Shown: in pieces, positions 21,076 through 33,221 of the stretch
Layout: each line of letters starts with the position of its first letter
Position numbering within the stretch: the first letter of the stretch is position 1
Source: Spodoptera frugiperda
Taxonomy: Eukaryota > Arthropoda > Insecta > Lepidoptera > Noctuidae
Direction: 5' to 3'
Length of the DNA stretch: 64,000 nucleotides
Assembly (NCBI RefSeq): GCF_023101765.2
Contig: NC_064218.1
Coordinates: 682,001-746,000 of the forward strand
Notes under the pieces: model-generated
Database searches by the model: none
Seen by the model: only the letters and a program-made list of their open reading frames with translations
What the model was told of the DNA's origin: nothing
Program-made: the position numbers and the translations under genes

Positions 21076-23924
21076 AACAGACATTGATGATTAATCATCG
21101 TCATGATCTCTGCATCAAAACTGTTTTGTAATGTTTCAGCTTTCCCGAAATTGTATTTCATAGAATATTGTGGGTTTGTGAGTAACTGTTTTAAAAAACG
21201 TTGAAGGAAAAATACAATTTGTTTTGTGGTTTTGTATGTATATGAAACTGGGTTCTATATATACTAATGACTTGTATTGTTATAGTAAATGTTTGCACAG
21301 TATTGTGGAAGTACACCTTTATATCGCAGCAAATCATTTATTATTTGCTTACAATGAAAGTAAGTAAACTGGCATTATTGTTGAGCATGTCAAATATCTC
21401 AATTGTTTTCTTTAACAAGGGTTCAACATCTATTTTCTATGACATTTCGAAATACTTAAGACTGTTACTTTTACTGTAAAAAACCAATCCGATTTTTTTT
21501 CTATCATACACATATACGATGAGCATGACCTCACTTATCCTTATTTTCAAATAATTCATGAACATAAAAATTATACGTAAATAATAAATATTGACATGTC
21601 TTCTCAAACATATTTATTTTGTAAATACATTACTTTAAATGCATAATCACACAATAACACAATAAATATCCTTTATTAAATCCTCATTTTGGTAGCTTAC
21701 AAGTACTACGAACAATCAGCCAATCCTCTATAGATTTTGCGTATCATTACACCGTAATTGGCAACAGTTGGCACAGCGAATGACCTTGCCAGGTCCCTAT
21801 GTACCACTCACCTTGACCTGATCGGTGATCGTAAGGTCATTGTCACTTGGCAACCACTGGTAACTAGGAAGCTAGGAAATATACTTTGAACCTAAACGAC
21901 ATTAGATAATTTAACTTTAGCTACAGTACTCGGATAGTGTCGGTAGCTATGCTAATACTAACCTAACTTACTGCTTATGTTAATAGCTTAAATTCTGTGG
22001 AAAATTGAGGAAAAAGATTTTTCTAGTCGGCTCACTTTGTTTCAGGTAGAATATTTAAAAAGAATTTTTCTGATATGGGTTTGGAAAAGTCTTTAAATAC
22101 AGATATAACATTCAATGTTTTTTTTTTATAATAATCAGCTTTTGAATGGACAGTTTTGGTTGAATACGATACTTAAATCGAACTACCATTAATAAGTCAA
22201 ATACATACAAGGTAGCAAAATAATAAAACATTTTATTTGTCCTCTGCGAAGCTAATAATGTAATTAGCGTTAATTTATTCATACAATCAGTAAATCTATA
22301 TTTGACTGATAAGTTTCAGGGAAACTCTGTAATCTCCAAAGAAGGTTGTTGACTCTATGAAATTAGTTTTATTTGGTTACCAACTGCTGAGTAATTTATT
22401 GGTGCACTGGTGGTAATAAAAATGAAATCCTGTGCGAACTATTGAACTGCCACCTCCTAGTACCTTAACATCTATGCATTCTATGCAATATCACCGCAAA
22501 CTTGGGACATATTTTATAAAATCGCACGTGTTAACAAATATGAAAACTATACATGTCACTTGTTTATTTAGCGTGTGGAATAAATGATTTTCTTTCTTTC
22601 TCTTTCAATGGATAGCAATAGAAAAGAAACTGCTATCTAATTCCTTGCTTAATTTTTAATAATGCCCATTTCTATAATATGCAGCATCGACTGTGCAGCA
22701 TCTTCCAATCTGTGATTGCGTTGGATGACCTACACGTAGTCTTTATTCTTTCGATTCGAGATGTTAATGGATGGCTTAAGCTTCTGAAACAAAGTAAGGT
22801 TATTTTTCTATCTTGTTACAATATAATGTTGTTTTCTCGTCCTGTAGTGCCATAATATGCGTTGATGACGTTCTCATTGATCTGATGTTCCGTTGTCGGT
22901 GAAGTTTTGTCTCTGAAGTTCAGCACAGGTTCTATTACTCGCTTATAATTTTCAGCATTTTATGCTATTAAATTTTCTTTTATTTCCAGAGGCTTATTTT
23001 CTTTTTGTGGGTTTCTATTTATATTTAATACTTGTCTAAAATAATATTACAATACAATACATATTTTCTATCTTTTGTCGACGAAAAAGTCATTATCACT
23101 TATTACTCAGATTGTTCGGGGTGGTGCTACTGTCGCTAAAGAGGGTAAAATAAAACTATCCCACACTCGAACGAAGACAATTTATTCTGTCAATTTCTGT
23201 ATACTTTTGATGGTAACGAAACCATAGCCGGCCAATGCCATCTATCGAGCTATGGTACAACTCATAAGATAATTTAATTTAATTATATTTAAATGTGTTA
23301 CGCCTGAACACATTTGGTTTTTGTTTCTTTGATGCCATTTCTTCATCATTTATAAAACAATATTCTTACCAATTTTGAAATAATCGTCTTTTCCTTTAAT
23401 AGAGCTATTTTCTCGAAAGTAGAATTTCTCTAAACTACATACATACTTTTAAGGATTTTTTCAGGAATTTCCCTACTGACAACTTTTTGTTATTAATCTA
23501 GGTGCGTCTATAGAAAATTTCGTATATTTTTGTCAGGGTAACGCTTGAATTCAGTGTGTTTGAAGTTCATCGCTCACTATAGTCAGTTCAGTGTGCAAAG
23601 AAATTATCGTGAAGGACGAATAATTGTCATTCTTTACGTACTTTCTAAATAAAAACCCACACGCTATATTCTTGGAAGAATTATCAACGGCTTGCATGCG
23701 GTCCAAGCTTGTTGACAAATTGCGTCAGTAATTCTCTTTGATGTGCCTTTTGATGTTACCATTTGTACTAAAAATCAATTTTCCAAGTACATGTTAATCA
23801 TTTTGTCTGCACAGTGCACACACCTGTGAATTGTTTTACAAAATTACCCTTAAATAATTGGTTCTGTCTTTTAAATAACAGAATCATTGTATTATTTCCA
23901 TTGATGTTGTTTTTTTAATGTTTT
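21076..23924. other. Unassigned AT-rich stretch
   Basis: No gene or repeat copy recognised. An open frame at 21267-21479 (plus) is AT-rich without a domain. A sequence near 22575 (GGAATAAATGATTTTCTTTC) resembles retroelement 3' ends but is too short to assign. Confidence 0.45.
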
Positions 23925-24106
23925 ATGCATGACCGTCGGTAGAGGACGTCCTAGACGGACATGTATCGACCAGATTGGTGATATATTTAAGAAGGGACAA
24001 ATTATAAGTCCCTTTACCGACGAGCATGCATGAAAAGACTGATGACTATTGATGAAGCGAAAGAGAGTAAGAATCGTAGCAATTGACGTTCCATAGTCTC
24101 TACCCA
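23925..24106 (+). pseudogene. Reverse-transcriptase C-terminal fossil (non-LTR retrotransposon)
   Basis: The plus strand reads VGRGRPRRTCIDQIGDI then FKKGQI. After a frameshift near 24020 it continues ACMKRLMTIDEAKE then RSN, a stop, RSIVS. The order GRPRRT..DQIGD..KKGQ..ACM.R.M..DEA is characteristic, as I recall, of the extreme C-terminus of insect non-LTR retrotransposon polyproteins that follow the reverse-transcriptase domain. The fragment is under 200 bp, contains stops and a frame change, and keeps no catalytic motif, so it is a dead 5'-truncated copy. The clade is not assigned. Confidence 0.7.
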
Positions 24107-24973
24107 TGGTCTATCTTGATTTATATTACTTGATTAATATACTTAAGATCGACTGCATTGCCAAGTTGCATAGAATACTTGCGTATTGTTCGTCGGATCA
24201 TTCAGCAACAGCCGTCAGCTGAGCTAATTGTAAACTGATACATGCGTGCTGCCATCTGAACAGGTCCGCTGCAAACTGCCTGTGGTTCTTTCCTCAAAAT
24301 TGACCACTAGCAGACGCTGAAAACTTGTATAAGGTAGCAACTATCTCTTAAATTTTGTCTGGACTATTAAAAGATACGTCATGACCTACTGAGTTCTGTT
24401 TCGGCATTTCTTTCAGAACGGATATAAAATGCCTCATCTAGCCATCCGCAAGTGATGTAATGTCCAAAACTGTACGTTTTTTTAGAATAGTTCTAGTGTT
24501 ATTGTTGCGCAGTTTAAAAACAATGGAAATTGATTGCATTAGTTGCGCTTTTTATATTAAACTCCTCCATTTTTTATAATCGTCGACTGAATAGAGTTTT
24601 ATGTTGTTCGACTCGTTATATTTCCTGACTGTATACTAATATAAAATAAGGTTTTATTTAGAGCAGGCACATCATAAGCAATGGTCCCTTAATTTTGATG
24701 ATGATCTTATTTAGTTAATGTTATTAAAGTATTTTTTCCTCGAGCATAATTATGTCAACTTGTGTATATGTATGTTGTTTCCATGGCTAGTAGCTCAACT
24801 AGCTACTTCCGCACGGTTTTACCTGCTCTGCTCCTGTTGGTTGCAGCGAGATGTTTTATAGCTTCTCATTTTTTTTTTTATGAAATTGACTATATAACAC
24901 AAAAAAAATCTAATCGGACTTATACTTCCGGAGATTAGCGTGTTCAAACAAACTCTCCGGCTTTATATGTATA
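24107..24973. other. AT-rich DNA without recognised gene
   Basis: No supported feature apart from T and A runs near 24870-24910. Confidence 0.5.
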
Positions 24974-25237
24974 CTAGCGGACCCGACAGACGTTGTCCTG
25001 TCTACACGTCTTTAGTTTAAAAATTTGTCGGATCCAATGTAAAACATTCCAAAATCAATAACTACTAATAAATTAAAAATTAATAAAAAAAAAACATTGT
25101 CCAGCGGACAAAATTGTGAATCTAAACCATTCTCAGATCCCCTTGAACACACACAAAAAATTTCATCAAAATCGGTCCAGTCGTTTAAGAGAAGTTTAGT
25201 GACATACACACTTACAGAAGAATTATATATATAAAGA
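24974..25237 (-). mobile_element. Short non-autonomous Helitron, minus strand
   Basis: Read on the minus strand it begins TCTTTATATATATAATTCTT after A and ends GACAACGTCTGTCGGGTCCG then CTAG before T. The GACA/TGTC stem followed by a short spacer and CTAG is a Helitron 3' terminator. The body includes CTTAAACGACTGGACCGATT and ATGAAATTTTTTGTGTGTG, common in lepidopteran Helitrons. At 264 bp it has no coding capacity. Confidence 0.78.
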
Positions 25238-26757
25238 TTAAAGTATAGATATGCTTGGTTAATTGTATATAACAAATCTAGTATCTTCGTATTCTTTTTC
25301 CAGAATCTGCAGATCTAAAAGTAATCTGTAAAACAATACCTATTTGTCTATGAAACAGTTCATTCTCGAGATAATTTGGAAGAAACTGTTACATATCAAG
25401 AGATTGAACTTTATCCGTTATCTCATTTGCATTGTATACTCAGTTTTCTCAATTACCAGAATCAAGATAAATATTGAATTAGTGTACAGATAATGGTACA
25501 GCAAAAAATTTAATGCTATGTTTACGGAAATTGAAGAAAATATTTTTCATTTTGAGGACCTAGAACCAACGCCAGATTGTCTGTAATAGTTTGTTTTTTA
25601 AGTATTATCTGTTGATTACTCGGTCTGCTGAGTTTTTATGTCTAACGTGAATAAATAAAGATCGACGAGTTGATACGCCAGGACTGTTTAGAAGAATCAA
25701 CGGTGTGGGTCATTGAACCGAACCTGAAATAGTCGGCAATTTTTATTTTGGTTTATCTAAGTTATTCACCAAAGATGTAATGTTTAATGTTGCGTGTTTT
25801 TAAATAAACACACACCACAGTTCTTCTTTTTTTAGGAAAATAATCACAAAATACTAAAATATTTCAATAAAAATATTTTTAAAATATTGACATTTCATAT
25901 TTTTATGTCACACTTTATTAAACTTTAATAAAAACTGAATACACTATTATAACTTTGCTTTTTTCTATTAATTACATCTTCTACTATCTGGTTTGCCTAA
26001 ACTAGTTTTGATTTGATTTCAGCATGAAATAAGCAAATTAATTGACCGTTTAATTTCATTAGCACCAAAATAGTCTAAGACCTGACCTAATCACATTATT
26101 TCACTTTTGCCTGACCTCTCTCTGATGTTGGATCTAAAAATAATGTTGATCTTGAATAGTCAGTTATATTTTTGGCCGTAGTAAACAAATCTTGAAAAAT
26201 ATACAAGCTTGACGTGTGTTGTTACGGATTAGTGGAAACATCTGTTCGTGTGTCTATCTGGTATCTTGGACTTAATAATTCTTTGAAACCGGTTTTTTTT
26301 CTGGTTCTTTAGTCATCATCAGTTGGTTTTCAGTCCACTGCTGGACATATACTAAGGTTGTAAACCAAAACCCAATGCGGTAATGTTGTTGCTAGATTTT
26401 TTTTGCGTTTTCTGCTACACTATGTGTTGTTATGTCATATTCTTCTTGATAAGACGATGTAAAGAACAGAAGGAACACCTATCAAGCTCTCTGAAGGTTG
26501 GGTATGCTGAGTAATTCTTGACTTTACGATAGCTTCACATGGATCTATGTAGGTCCACAACACTCAATGTATTTACGAAATTATATAATAAAATGACTGT
26601 CACTGGAAGTCAAAATGATGATGCTGGGACTCCAATATATGTGGAGCGCTACGGAGTATTTTTTATTTTAAAGTTATTCGATTATCACTATGAATAGAGG
26701 CGACCATTCTGATTTTCAGTCTATAATTTACTGAAAGTTTTATTTTCTTCATTCGAA
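25238..26757. other. Mostly unassigned AT-rich stretch
   Basis: Contains one short fragment at about 26313-26352 (CATCATCAGTTGG then GTCCACTGCTGGACATA), similar in style to LINE 3' remnants at 30884 and 51187. No gene seen. Confidence 0.45.
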
Positions 26758-27029
26758 TTTATCGTCTTCTTCTCATTCGTATCAGTCTTGACAGAGTGGT
26801 CGTGGTCAACACGTAGTGTCTGTGGGTTGTGTGGCAAATGTTGTTCGCCTCACGACGTCCCGCCATTGCTCCCTGTTGGTGGTCAATCTGGTGCACTCGT
26901 GCACGGGGTTACCAACCATTGCCTTGACTTGATCGGTCCATCGCATTGGAGATCGTCCACGCGGTCTAGAGCCCTCCACTTTGCCTTGACAACAAGGCGA
27001 TAGTCGTTGTCTCGCCTTGAATTTATCGT
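26758..27029 (-). mobile_element. Truncated LINE-derived unit (family G), copy 1, with target duplication
   Basis: The unit 26766-27021 is flanked by TTTATCGT (26758-26765 and 27022-27029; extendable to 10 bp). On the minus strand it encodes KVEGSRPRGRSPMRWTDQVK, VHECTRLTTNREQWRDVVRR and a stop after TDTTC. GRSP.RW.D..K...EQWRD.VRR is the pattern of the C-terminus of non-LTR retrotransposon polyproteins. The 3' end is GATACGAATGAGAAGAAG. About 200 bp are nearly identical to the copy at 29768, so both inserted recently or were homogenised. Confidence 0.8.
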
Positions 27030-27529
27030 CTACCATTTTCTAAACTCAAATATAAAATTTATTTTACATACTCGTATCTTGAAATGGACCTTCGAGCTAT
27101 GAAAAGCTAGTCTACTCCTGATCAATAGCCTTATCAAATTGGATAGAATCATAATATTTTATAGCTTACGTACAGGAATCGGTTACGCCAGCAAAACAAA
27201 TGTTAGGATATTCGTTCCGAGTTTTTTAAGACCCTGCTTTTATTGGTTTCAATTATTTTTAGCTAATTGTGGGGCTGGGACGAGAAGATTATGCCATAAT
27301 AGCGGGTTTGCGCAAAAAGGGGTCCATGACTGAAGTATAATTTTAATTCTTTGGCCACGGTTCAGTTCACTTAATTTAAATGCTTAATACCTACATTTTT
27401 GGGTACCTTACGGATTTTTTTAAATAATGATTTGAATTTTAGGAATACTTGGAAAAGTAATGTTGTTTAATTTTTGTCTTGCTGATGATAAATTTAGGTC
27501 ATCTTTTTGTTAATTCTGACTGCAGGTTT
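27030..27529. other. AT-rich DNA without recognised gene
   Basis: Nothing supported. The open frame at 27139-27333 (plus) has no domain. Confidence 0.5.
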
Positions 27530-27722
27530 TTGTGCGTTGGCTGGAAAACCGGCTGTCATACAACGTGAAGCAGGATCGATTCCCGCACAGAGCAACTCTT
27601 TGTGTGTTCCCTAAATTGTGTATTCGGGTCTGAGTGTCATGTGTATGTGACCTTGTATATTTATAAACGCACCCAGTAGATAATCCTAGTATCCCCATAG
27701 TATTGGAAGAAAATACGAGGAT
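27530..27722 (+). mobile_element. tRNA-derived SINE (family D)
   Basis: Head GTTGGCTGGAAAACCGGCTG with box B GGATCGATTCC, then CGCACAGAGCAACTCTTTGT, a GGGTCTGAGTGTCATGTGTA block and TTTATAAACGCACCCAGT. The same order appears at 60075 and in reverse at 12346. It is non-coding and depends on a LINE partner. Confidence 0.75.
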
Positions 27723-28061
27723 ATCCAAAAAGTTTTGATGGAGCTAGATCTAACCATTTATCAATTAAACGCGAGACTTATATTGAATTTAGAGAAGCAT
27801 TTTGATTTCATCGTTATTTATGGTAATCTACCTAATCGTATTTTTCTCTTCATATTTTTTCATCCTTTATAAACAAGAGTTTGCAATATTTTTCCCCATT
27901 GCACCAATGTTTACGTAGACCCGAGGTAAACGGTTGAAGGTCAGAGTTCGATGTTCGTGCGTGGTCAATGATACTCTGTGTGCGACGTTAGCAGTCTTTT
28001 ACCTTAATGAGATTACTTGGGTGTAGTGATCGAAGGTTTTAATATTTTTTTCTGTGTATTT
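27723..28061. other. AT-rich DNA without recognised gene
   Basis: No supported feature. A box-B-like GAGTTCGATGTTCG near 27946 has no matching box A. Confidence 0.45.
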
Positions 28062-28673
28062 TTAACGTGAAAAAGTTATAAGTATTTCATTAACCCCAAA
28101 ATGCCTTCCCGCATCAAGTTCTGCTACAGTGTGCCATACAGAGGTTGCCCATGTCCCTCTGTTTTGCTGTTTCCATGGAAAGGTAGACTTTCCAATTCGT
28201 TCCTTCAAGGTGTTGTATAGCATTTTGCTAGCTTTACACACCACTCTCTTCTTTCTTATATGATTAAAGAAAGAAGAATTAAATAGATGGTTTCTGGAGC
28301 CCCTGAAGCATGGAACTGTTGCCACTTGGTTGTATACTCCTGAGAGAAGGCCAGTTTACTCGCAGGAGTTATGTAGTACTGGAGTTTTCCATTGAGTTTT
28401 TTGTAGAGGTTTCTTGTTATCTGTTGTTACTGTATGAAATTTCTTCAAAAAAATCTATGTTTTGTTCATCTCATTTGAGGTAAAATACTTAAATGTTCCT
28501 AAGTCTTCTGTGTATGTGCCAAAAATGCTGTGAAACACAATCGGTGATTCTCTTTCTCTGTGTTCTAATTCATTGTCCATGCACATTTTGTGATTCTGAT
28601 GCACTTTAATGTATACCAACCACTTGTTCCTGTTGAACTGAATTTTCCACTGAAGTTTCTTAACTGCAGACAT
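28062..28673 (-). pseudogene. Decayed fragment of an unidentified protein family, member 2
   Basis: Two minus-strand frames, 28673-28455 (KKLQWKIQFNRNKWLVYIK, then PIVFHSIFGTYTEDLGTFKY) and 28325-28062, lie in the expected order but are separated by a stop just before TGLLSGVYNQV. The second frame matches the fossil at 6459-6930 (GVYNQVATVPCFRGSR, FFNHIRKKRVV, KMLYNTLKERIGK, SVWHTVAELD). No start codon, promoter or polyadenylation context is evident, and upstream sequence to about 28900 may belong to it but has stops. I do not recognise the family. Presence of two diverged broken copies argues for a mobile or viral origin, not a host gene. Confidence 0.5.
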
Positions 28674-29710
28674 TTGCTAGTAGTGATTATAGGGATTATA
28701 AAACATATTCTAGTGACTTGTTTTGCAACTGTTATCAGTAATATCTCTGCAATTATTTTAGTTCAATAAGAGATCTCAAATGCATGGTTTGTGGTATTTG
28801 TTAGGTCTATTATCATGTATGTATAGAATATGTGCCATGGCTCTCTTTACAGTTGCTGCATATTTCTTTCGGGTGATTTTGATACCCTATTAGACAACAG
28901 AGAGAAAAATTCTATAAGATCGGAGTAGGAGAAGCCTCCGACCCAACGAAATAATCGTGCCTAGCGGACTCTCTGACCAACAGTTGTTCGTTGGGATTTT
29001 CTATCCATGTTTATTCGTATGTAAACTTCATATGTGCGATGTAGGAATAATGACGTCATCTAATTTATTGGCTTATTTCATCTGTCACTTGTCATGTCCA
29101 GACCCTAAACTTGATAATGAAGATCTACGCTCTGGAGGAAAAGAAATACCTTCTAGCAATACGTGTGTATTGAGTACCAAAGAGGCTGTACTTGGAAACT
29201 GGAAAGCTCTTATGGACACCATCTAAGAAATAGGCATTGAATCTCAAAGCATGTGCAGAGAATATATCCAAGTAAGATCCCATCGTTCAATAAAGATTTA
29301 TTTAAAGGTATACTATGTACTTTGAGTGTAATTTAATGATGCAATTAGGTATTACAGATGTAAGTAGATTTATGACAAGTAGGGCCCATAGCTTATCTAT
29401 GAAAGCAATAAACATTTCTCGCAGACGACTTTAATGTCTCCTGCGACGATAAGCCGACGATAGACCGTGTTTTTACTCCATCGTGTCAACATACAACTTT
29501 TACGAGCATTATTATCACCTAATTTGTTATTACTAATGATATGTTATCGTAATTATGAAAACATTTAGATTATTACTGCTCTTAGAACTGTTTAAGCTCA
29601 TTTAGTTTGAGTCTTAGTGCGATTCTCGTATCTTTATTATGTTTCTGGTTAATATAACTTATATTTTTTTACTTGCTTCGTTGACCGAACAATTGCAAGA
29701 GCAACTGGTG
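28674..29710. other. Unassigned stretch
   Basis: An open frame at 28957-29226 (plus) uses a GTG start and has no domain I recognise. It lies next to, and divergent from, the fossil at 28062-28673, so a link cannot be excluded. Nothing else supported. Confidence 0.4.
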
Positions 29711-30123
29711 ATTACATGGAATTTACCTATTACACAAATGGTGAAAAGTGTAAAGGTATATTGTACTCTTCTTCTCATTCGTATCAGTCTTGACAGAGTG
29801 GTCGTGGTCAACACGTAGTGTCTGTGGGTTGTGTGGCAAATGTTGTTCGCCTCACGACGTCCCGCCATTGCTCCCTGTTGGTGGTCAATCTGGTGCACTC
29901 GTGCACGGGGTTACCAACCATTGCCTTGACTTGATCGGTCCATCGCATTGGAGATCGTCCACGCGGTCTAGAGCCCTCCACTTTGCCTTGGACAACAAGG
30001 CGATCCAAGGAGTCGTTGTCTCGCCTTGAATGTACTGTATATATATATTGTATATGTATATTGTACATGCAGTGGCATTATGTGCCATATTGTGTACCTG
30101 GCTCTCCCTTCGGGGATAAGAGG
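29711..30123 (+). mobile_element. tRNA-SINE (family C) interrupted by the family G unit
   Basis: The left part (29711-29767) has ATTACATGG and ACACAAATGGTGAAAAGTG. The right part (30031-30123) has GCAGTGGCATTATGTGCCAT and CTTCGGGGATAAGAGG, matching the 3' half of the SINE at 8001. The family G unit sits between them, flanked by TGTACT duplicates. The SINE lacks its tRNA head, so it was 5'-truncated. Confidence 0.75.
29768..30030 (-). mobile_element. Truncated LINE-derived unit (family G), copy 2, inside a SINE
   Basis: 263 bp, flanked by TGTACT at 29762-29767 and 30031-30036. It encodes the same minus-strand reverse-transcriptase C-terminal peptide as copy 1 and ends at the same points on both sides. 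It differs mainly by a CCAAGGA segment present near the right end (missing from copy 1). Identical 5' boundaries in two independent insertions suggest a short master element instead of random 5' truncation of a full LINE. Confidence 0.82.
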
Positions 30124-32654
30124 ATATTTTTTTTAATTAAATTTAGTACTCTTCTATTTCTACTGTAATCTATGTAGGGTGCTATTCTCGCATTAAAGAG
30201 ATAGAATACGCTCTCAACTTATACAAATAACAGATAAATTCACACTGACGTACACACAAACGTATTGATAAATGCGTGGTTAAAAAAGGAAGGAATGCTG
30301 CAAATGTATTTACGTGACATCTCTTAGCTTCCGCAGTACGACAGCCACTCGACGTTTTCCTTTACTTAAAAATATCTTTCTTTCCGTGTACATAAAAACT
30401 CGCTCAATTAACCTGTCGATGGGAACATGCTGAAGTCCTGAAACCGACGCGATACACTAAAACCGTGATGTTTACGGCGCATCTACGGCAACCGTCATTT
30501 TTGAACCCCATGCCACTACATCCAGCAATTTATTTCCCACGAAAAACGGGAAATTGAGATTTTTATGTGAAGATATTTATAAAAAAATGTGTATTCGTTT
30601 GACGAACGCATTCCCTTTTGCGGTTGAGTTGGGTAAGAATGTACACATATTTTTGGGGTGAAATCTTGATAAGACGTCACTAATATTTCTTTGCTGAATC
30701 GGGAATGTAGGATTGAAGGCGGCAGGGAAGGTAAATATTTCGATTTTTGTGATTGCAGGACTGATGGATACATTTGGTATTCGTATTACAATTTCATATC
30801 AACGTAATGACATCATTAACTCCTGTACACTACGTAGTTAATAAATATTTCAACTTTTGAAGATTAAAAAGTTTAAGTAATCATCATCCTGTCAGTCTCA
30901 AAATAAAATGCTGAACATAGGCCTTCCCCAATGACTTTCAGATCGGCCGGCTGATAAATAAGTTAAGTTTACTTTTACTTAAACCCAAAAACAGCTGCAG
31001 TTATTACAAGCCCGTAAGTCTTACCTAACTTCGGACTTTCCCAAATTACAAGCGTTTAAAATTCAGGAGTTTTGCTCACTAATCTCTTACTAGTTCGCAC
31101 CAACCGCGTCCGATGTACAAATATTTACAGGGACGACCCAGCTGAGGTCAATTTTCCAACAAACCAGAAGCCAAAATATCCCAAAAACCACTAGAATACC
31201 GAACCAACACCAACACTAACACCTAAACTTAAAGTTGAAATTACATTGACACAACAACAGTCGTAAAATTGAAGACGGGTGCTATATAAACTACGAAATC
31301 GAATTTTAAATTTAGATTACTAAAGTTCATTTTGGGTTGGAAGATCGTAAAAATCTTTGCTAATCCAAAATGATACATGTATAGTGAGCTTGCTAAGTGA
31401 TTTAAAATCATGTGGAGCTGTGTTAAAGTATGTTTTGGAATGATTTGGTTGAGATACAAGTGCAGTGCACTTTGCCTGCGGTTCAGTGATGCACCTCAGA
31501 GCACAGACTGATTTATGGTTATAATAAATATATGGGTGTTTAATGTTCAAGATTATCTATAGTGAGTAATAAAAGACGGTGTTTGTGTGTAAAATCTGTA
31601 TGCTAATGTGAATTTTATGTCTAAGATTGTTTTGCTCGGAAGTTGGAAAAAATATTTGCTCCTGTCACGGAGTTGACTTAAGAATCCGATTTAAAAAAAT
31701 CATGTTGTCGTAAAGTATAAAATTAAAGTTTTGGTTATTTTGCGTATTTTATAACACGATTTAGTCAAAATGTTTTATGAAATGGAATTGTACCAATTGT
31801 TTTTCATTTCACTCGTATTAAACCCTTTTCTAATATCTGACAAAAGTACGTCGATTGGTATACGAAAATAATGCTTGATACTCCTTAAAGCGGGTAATAA
31901 TTCAGAATGATATACGTTAAGTACATATGAATTATTTTAGTTACCTATTGTTATATGTATCCTAATTATTTTCCCCAATGACCTACCGACAAGATCACTG
32001 GAAGTTGGTCTTAAAATATCAATCGAACAAGAAGTAAACATTAGATTCCTTCTGGAAAATTCTCCAAGAAGAAAATCTGTTTTCAATACCCGAAGTTGTT
32101 TCGAAATCCGTCTATGTATGTGTACCATAGTTGTATACGTACGTAGGTATTATGTAGCAGTAATTTATATTGGTTGATGTACGTAAACAGAGTGTGTTTA
32201 TTTTCTTTAGCGATGGTTTACATTAGCGGTGCATGTGATTTCCAAATCACCTTGAATGCATCGAGATGTGAGCATGAACCGCTCTGACCAACATTTTGTT
32301 TGCTTTTACCGACACCGAGAGCCGGATAATTATTTACTTTCTGCTTAAAGCGATTCTTTTCTTGCAGTAAATAGTTCTAAAATTATATTTTTAGATCCTC
32401 GCTTGATTGGCAGCGTAAATTAATAATATTTGGTTTGGTTCTCAAACTGACTTAATATTTTGATTCTAACGCTTGGGTACAGAAAAAATCGTGGGTGGTT
32501 CATAATAGGATAGGTTGAGGTAACCTCTGTCGATTAATTTACAATATACGCCATTGACCCACACTTTTTTTAGAAATGAAACTAATAGCGCTGGATCTGC
32601 TTGGACATAACTATGTACCTATAGTAAAGAAGTTCCTTATTTTGTTAACATATA
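30124..32654. other. Mostly unassigned stretch
   Basis: Contains a LINE 3'-type remnant at about 30884-30955 (CATCATCCTGTCAGTC, then ATGCTGAACATAGGCCTTCC). Open frames at 30516-30773, 31241-31550 and 31937-32128 show no domain. No gene is supported. Confidence 0.45.
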
Positions 32655-32820
32655 ATGATTTGATTGAAACTAGGCTCACCACCTATTTATTATTTGGGAT
32701 TTAATCATAAATTGTGAAAAGTGGGTGTACAATTGTACATTGTATATTGGTATTACGTGACATAATGTGCACCTCTGCCTACCGCTTCGGGGATAAAAAG
32801 CGTGATGATTTGATTGAAAC
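32655..32820 (+). mobile_element. 5'-truncated tRNA-SINE with 16-bp target duplication
   Basis: The inserted piece (32671-32804) starts TAGGCTCACCACC, internal to family C, and ends CTTCGGGGATAAAAAGCGTG. It is flanked by perfect 16-bp repeats ATGATTTGATTGAAAC at 32655-32670 and 32805-32820. This fixes the 3' end of family C and shows LINE-type target-primed insertion with 5' truncation. Confidence 0.92.
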
Positions 32821-33221
32821 CTACCATACTATACTTATATACACCCCAGAAATGGAGCAGTATCAGCAGATATCGCTATAAAAGTTATTTTCGTTGAAGA
32901 TTTGCGTGGATATGTGTTGTTTATATGTAAGGACGTCCGGGTCAAAACCCGTACTGTTTTACACCACGTTGTATTGAATTATGCCCAAATTTACGGACGG
33001 AAAAATACTTCTGTTCTCACTGACCGTCGTGGTATTGATTAAACTTTGTTGTAAATCACAATCGTCCGCACAAGGATTAAGGACTGCTACTTTTATCAGC
33101 TAATTTATTTTATATCACGGTTAAGCTGCTGATCAGAAAGATTGATTGTGTTATAGTTGCTGTTTTTCAGGATTATTGTAAATGTTGTTATTTGGGTGGA
33201 TATGACTTTAAAATGAATTAG
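32821..33221. other. AT-rich DNA without recognised gene
   Basis: No supported feature. Confidence 0.5.

Noticed and set aside
26788..27003. Plus-strand open frame repeated identically near 29790
   Set aside because: It is the antisense of the reverse-transcriptase-like peptide in family G; the minus strand carries the recognisable pattern.
28957..29226. 89-codon plus-strand gene
   Set aside because: GTG start and no recognised domain. Possible link with the adjacent minus-strand fossil could not be supported.
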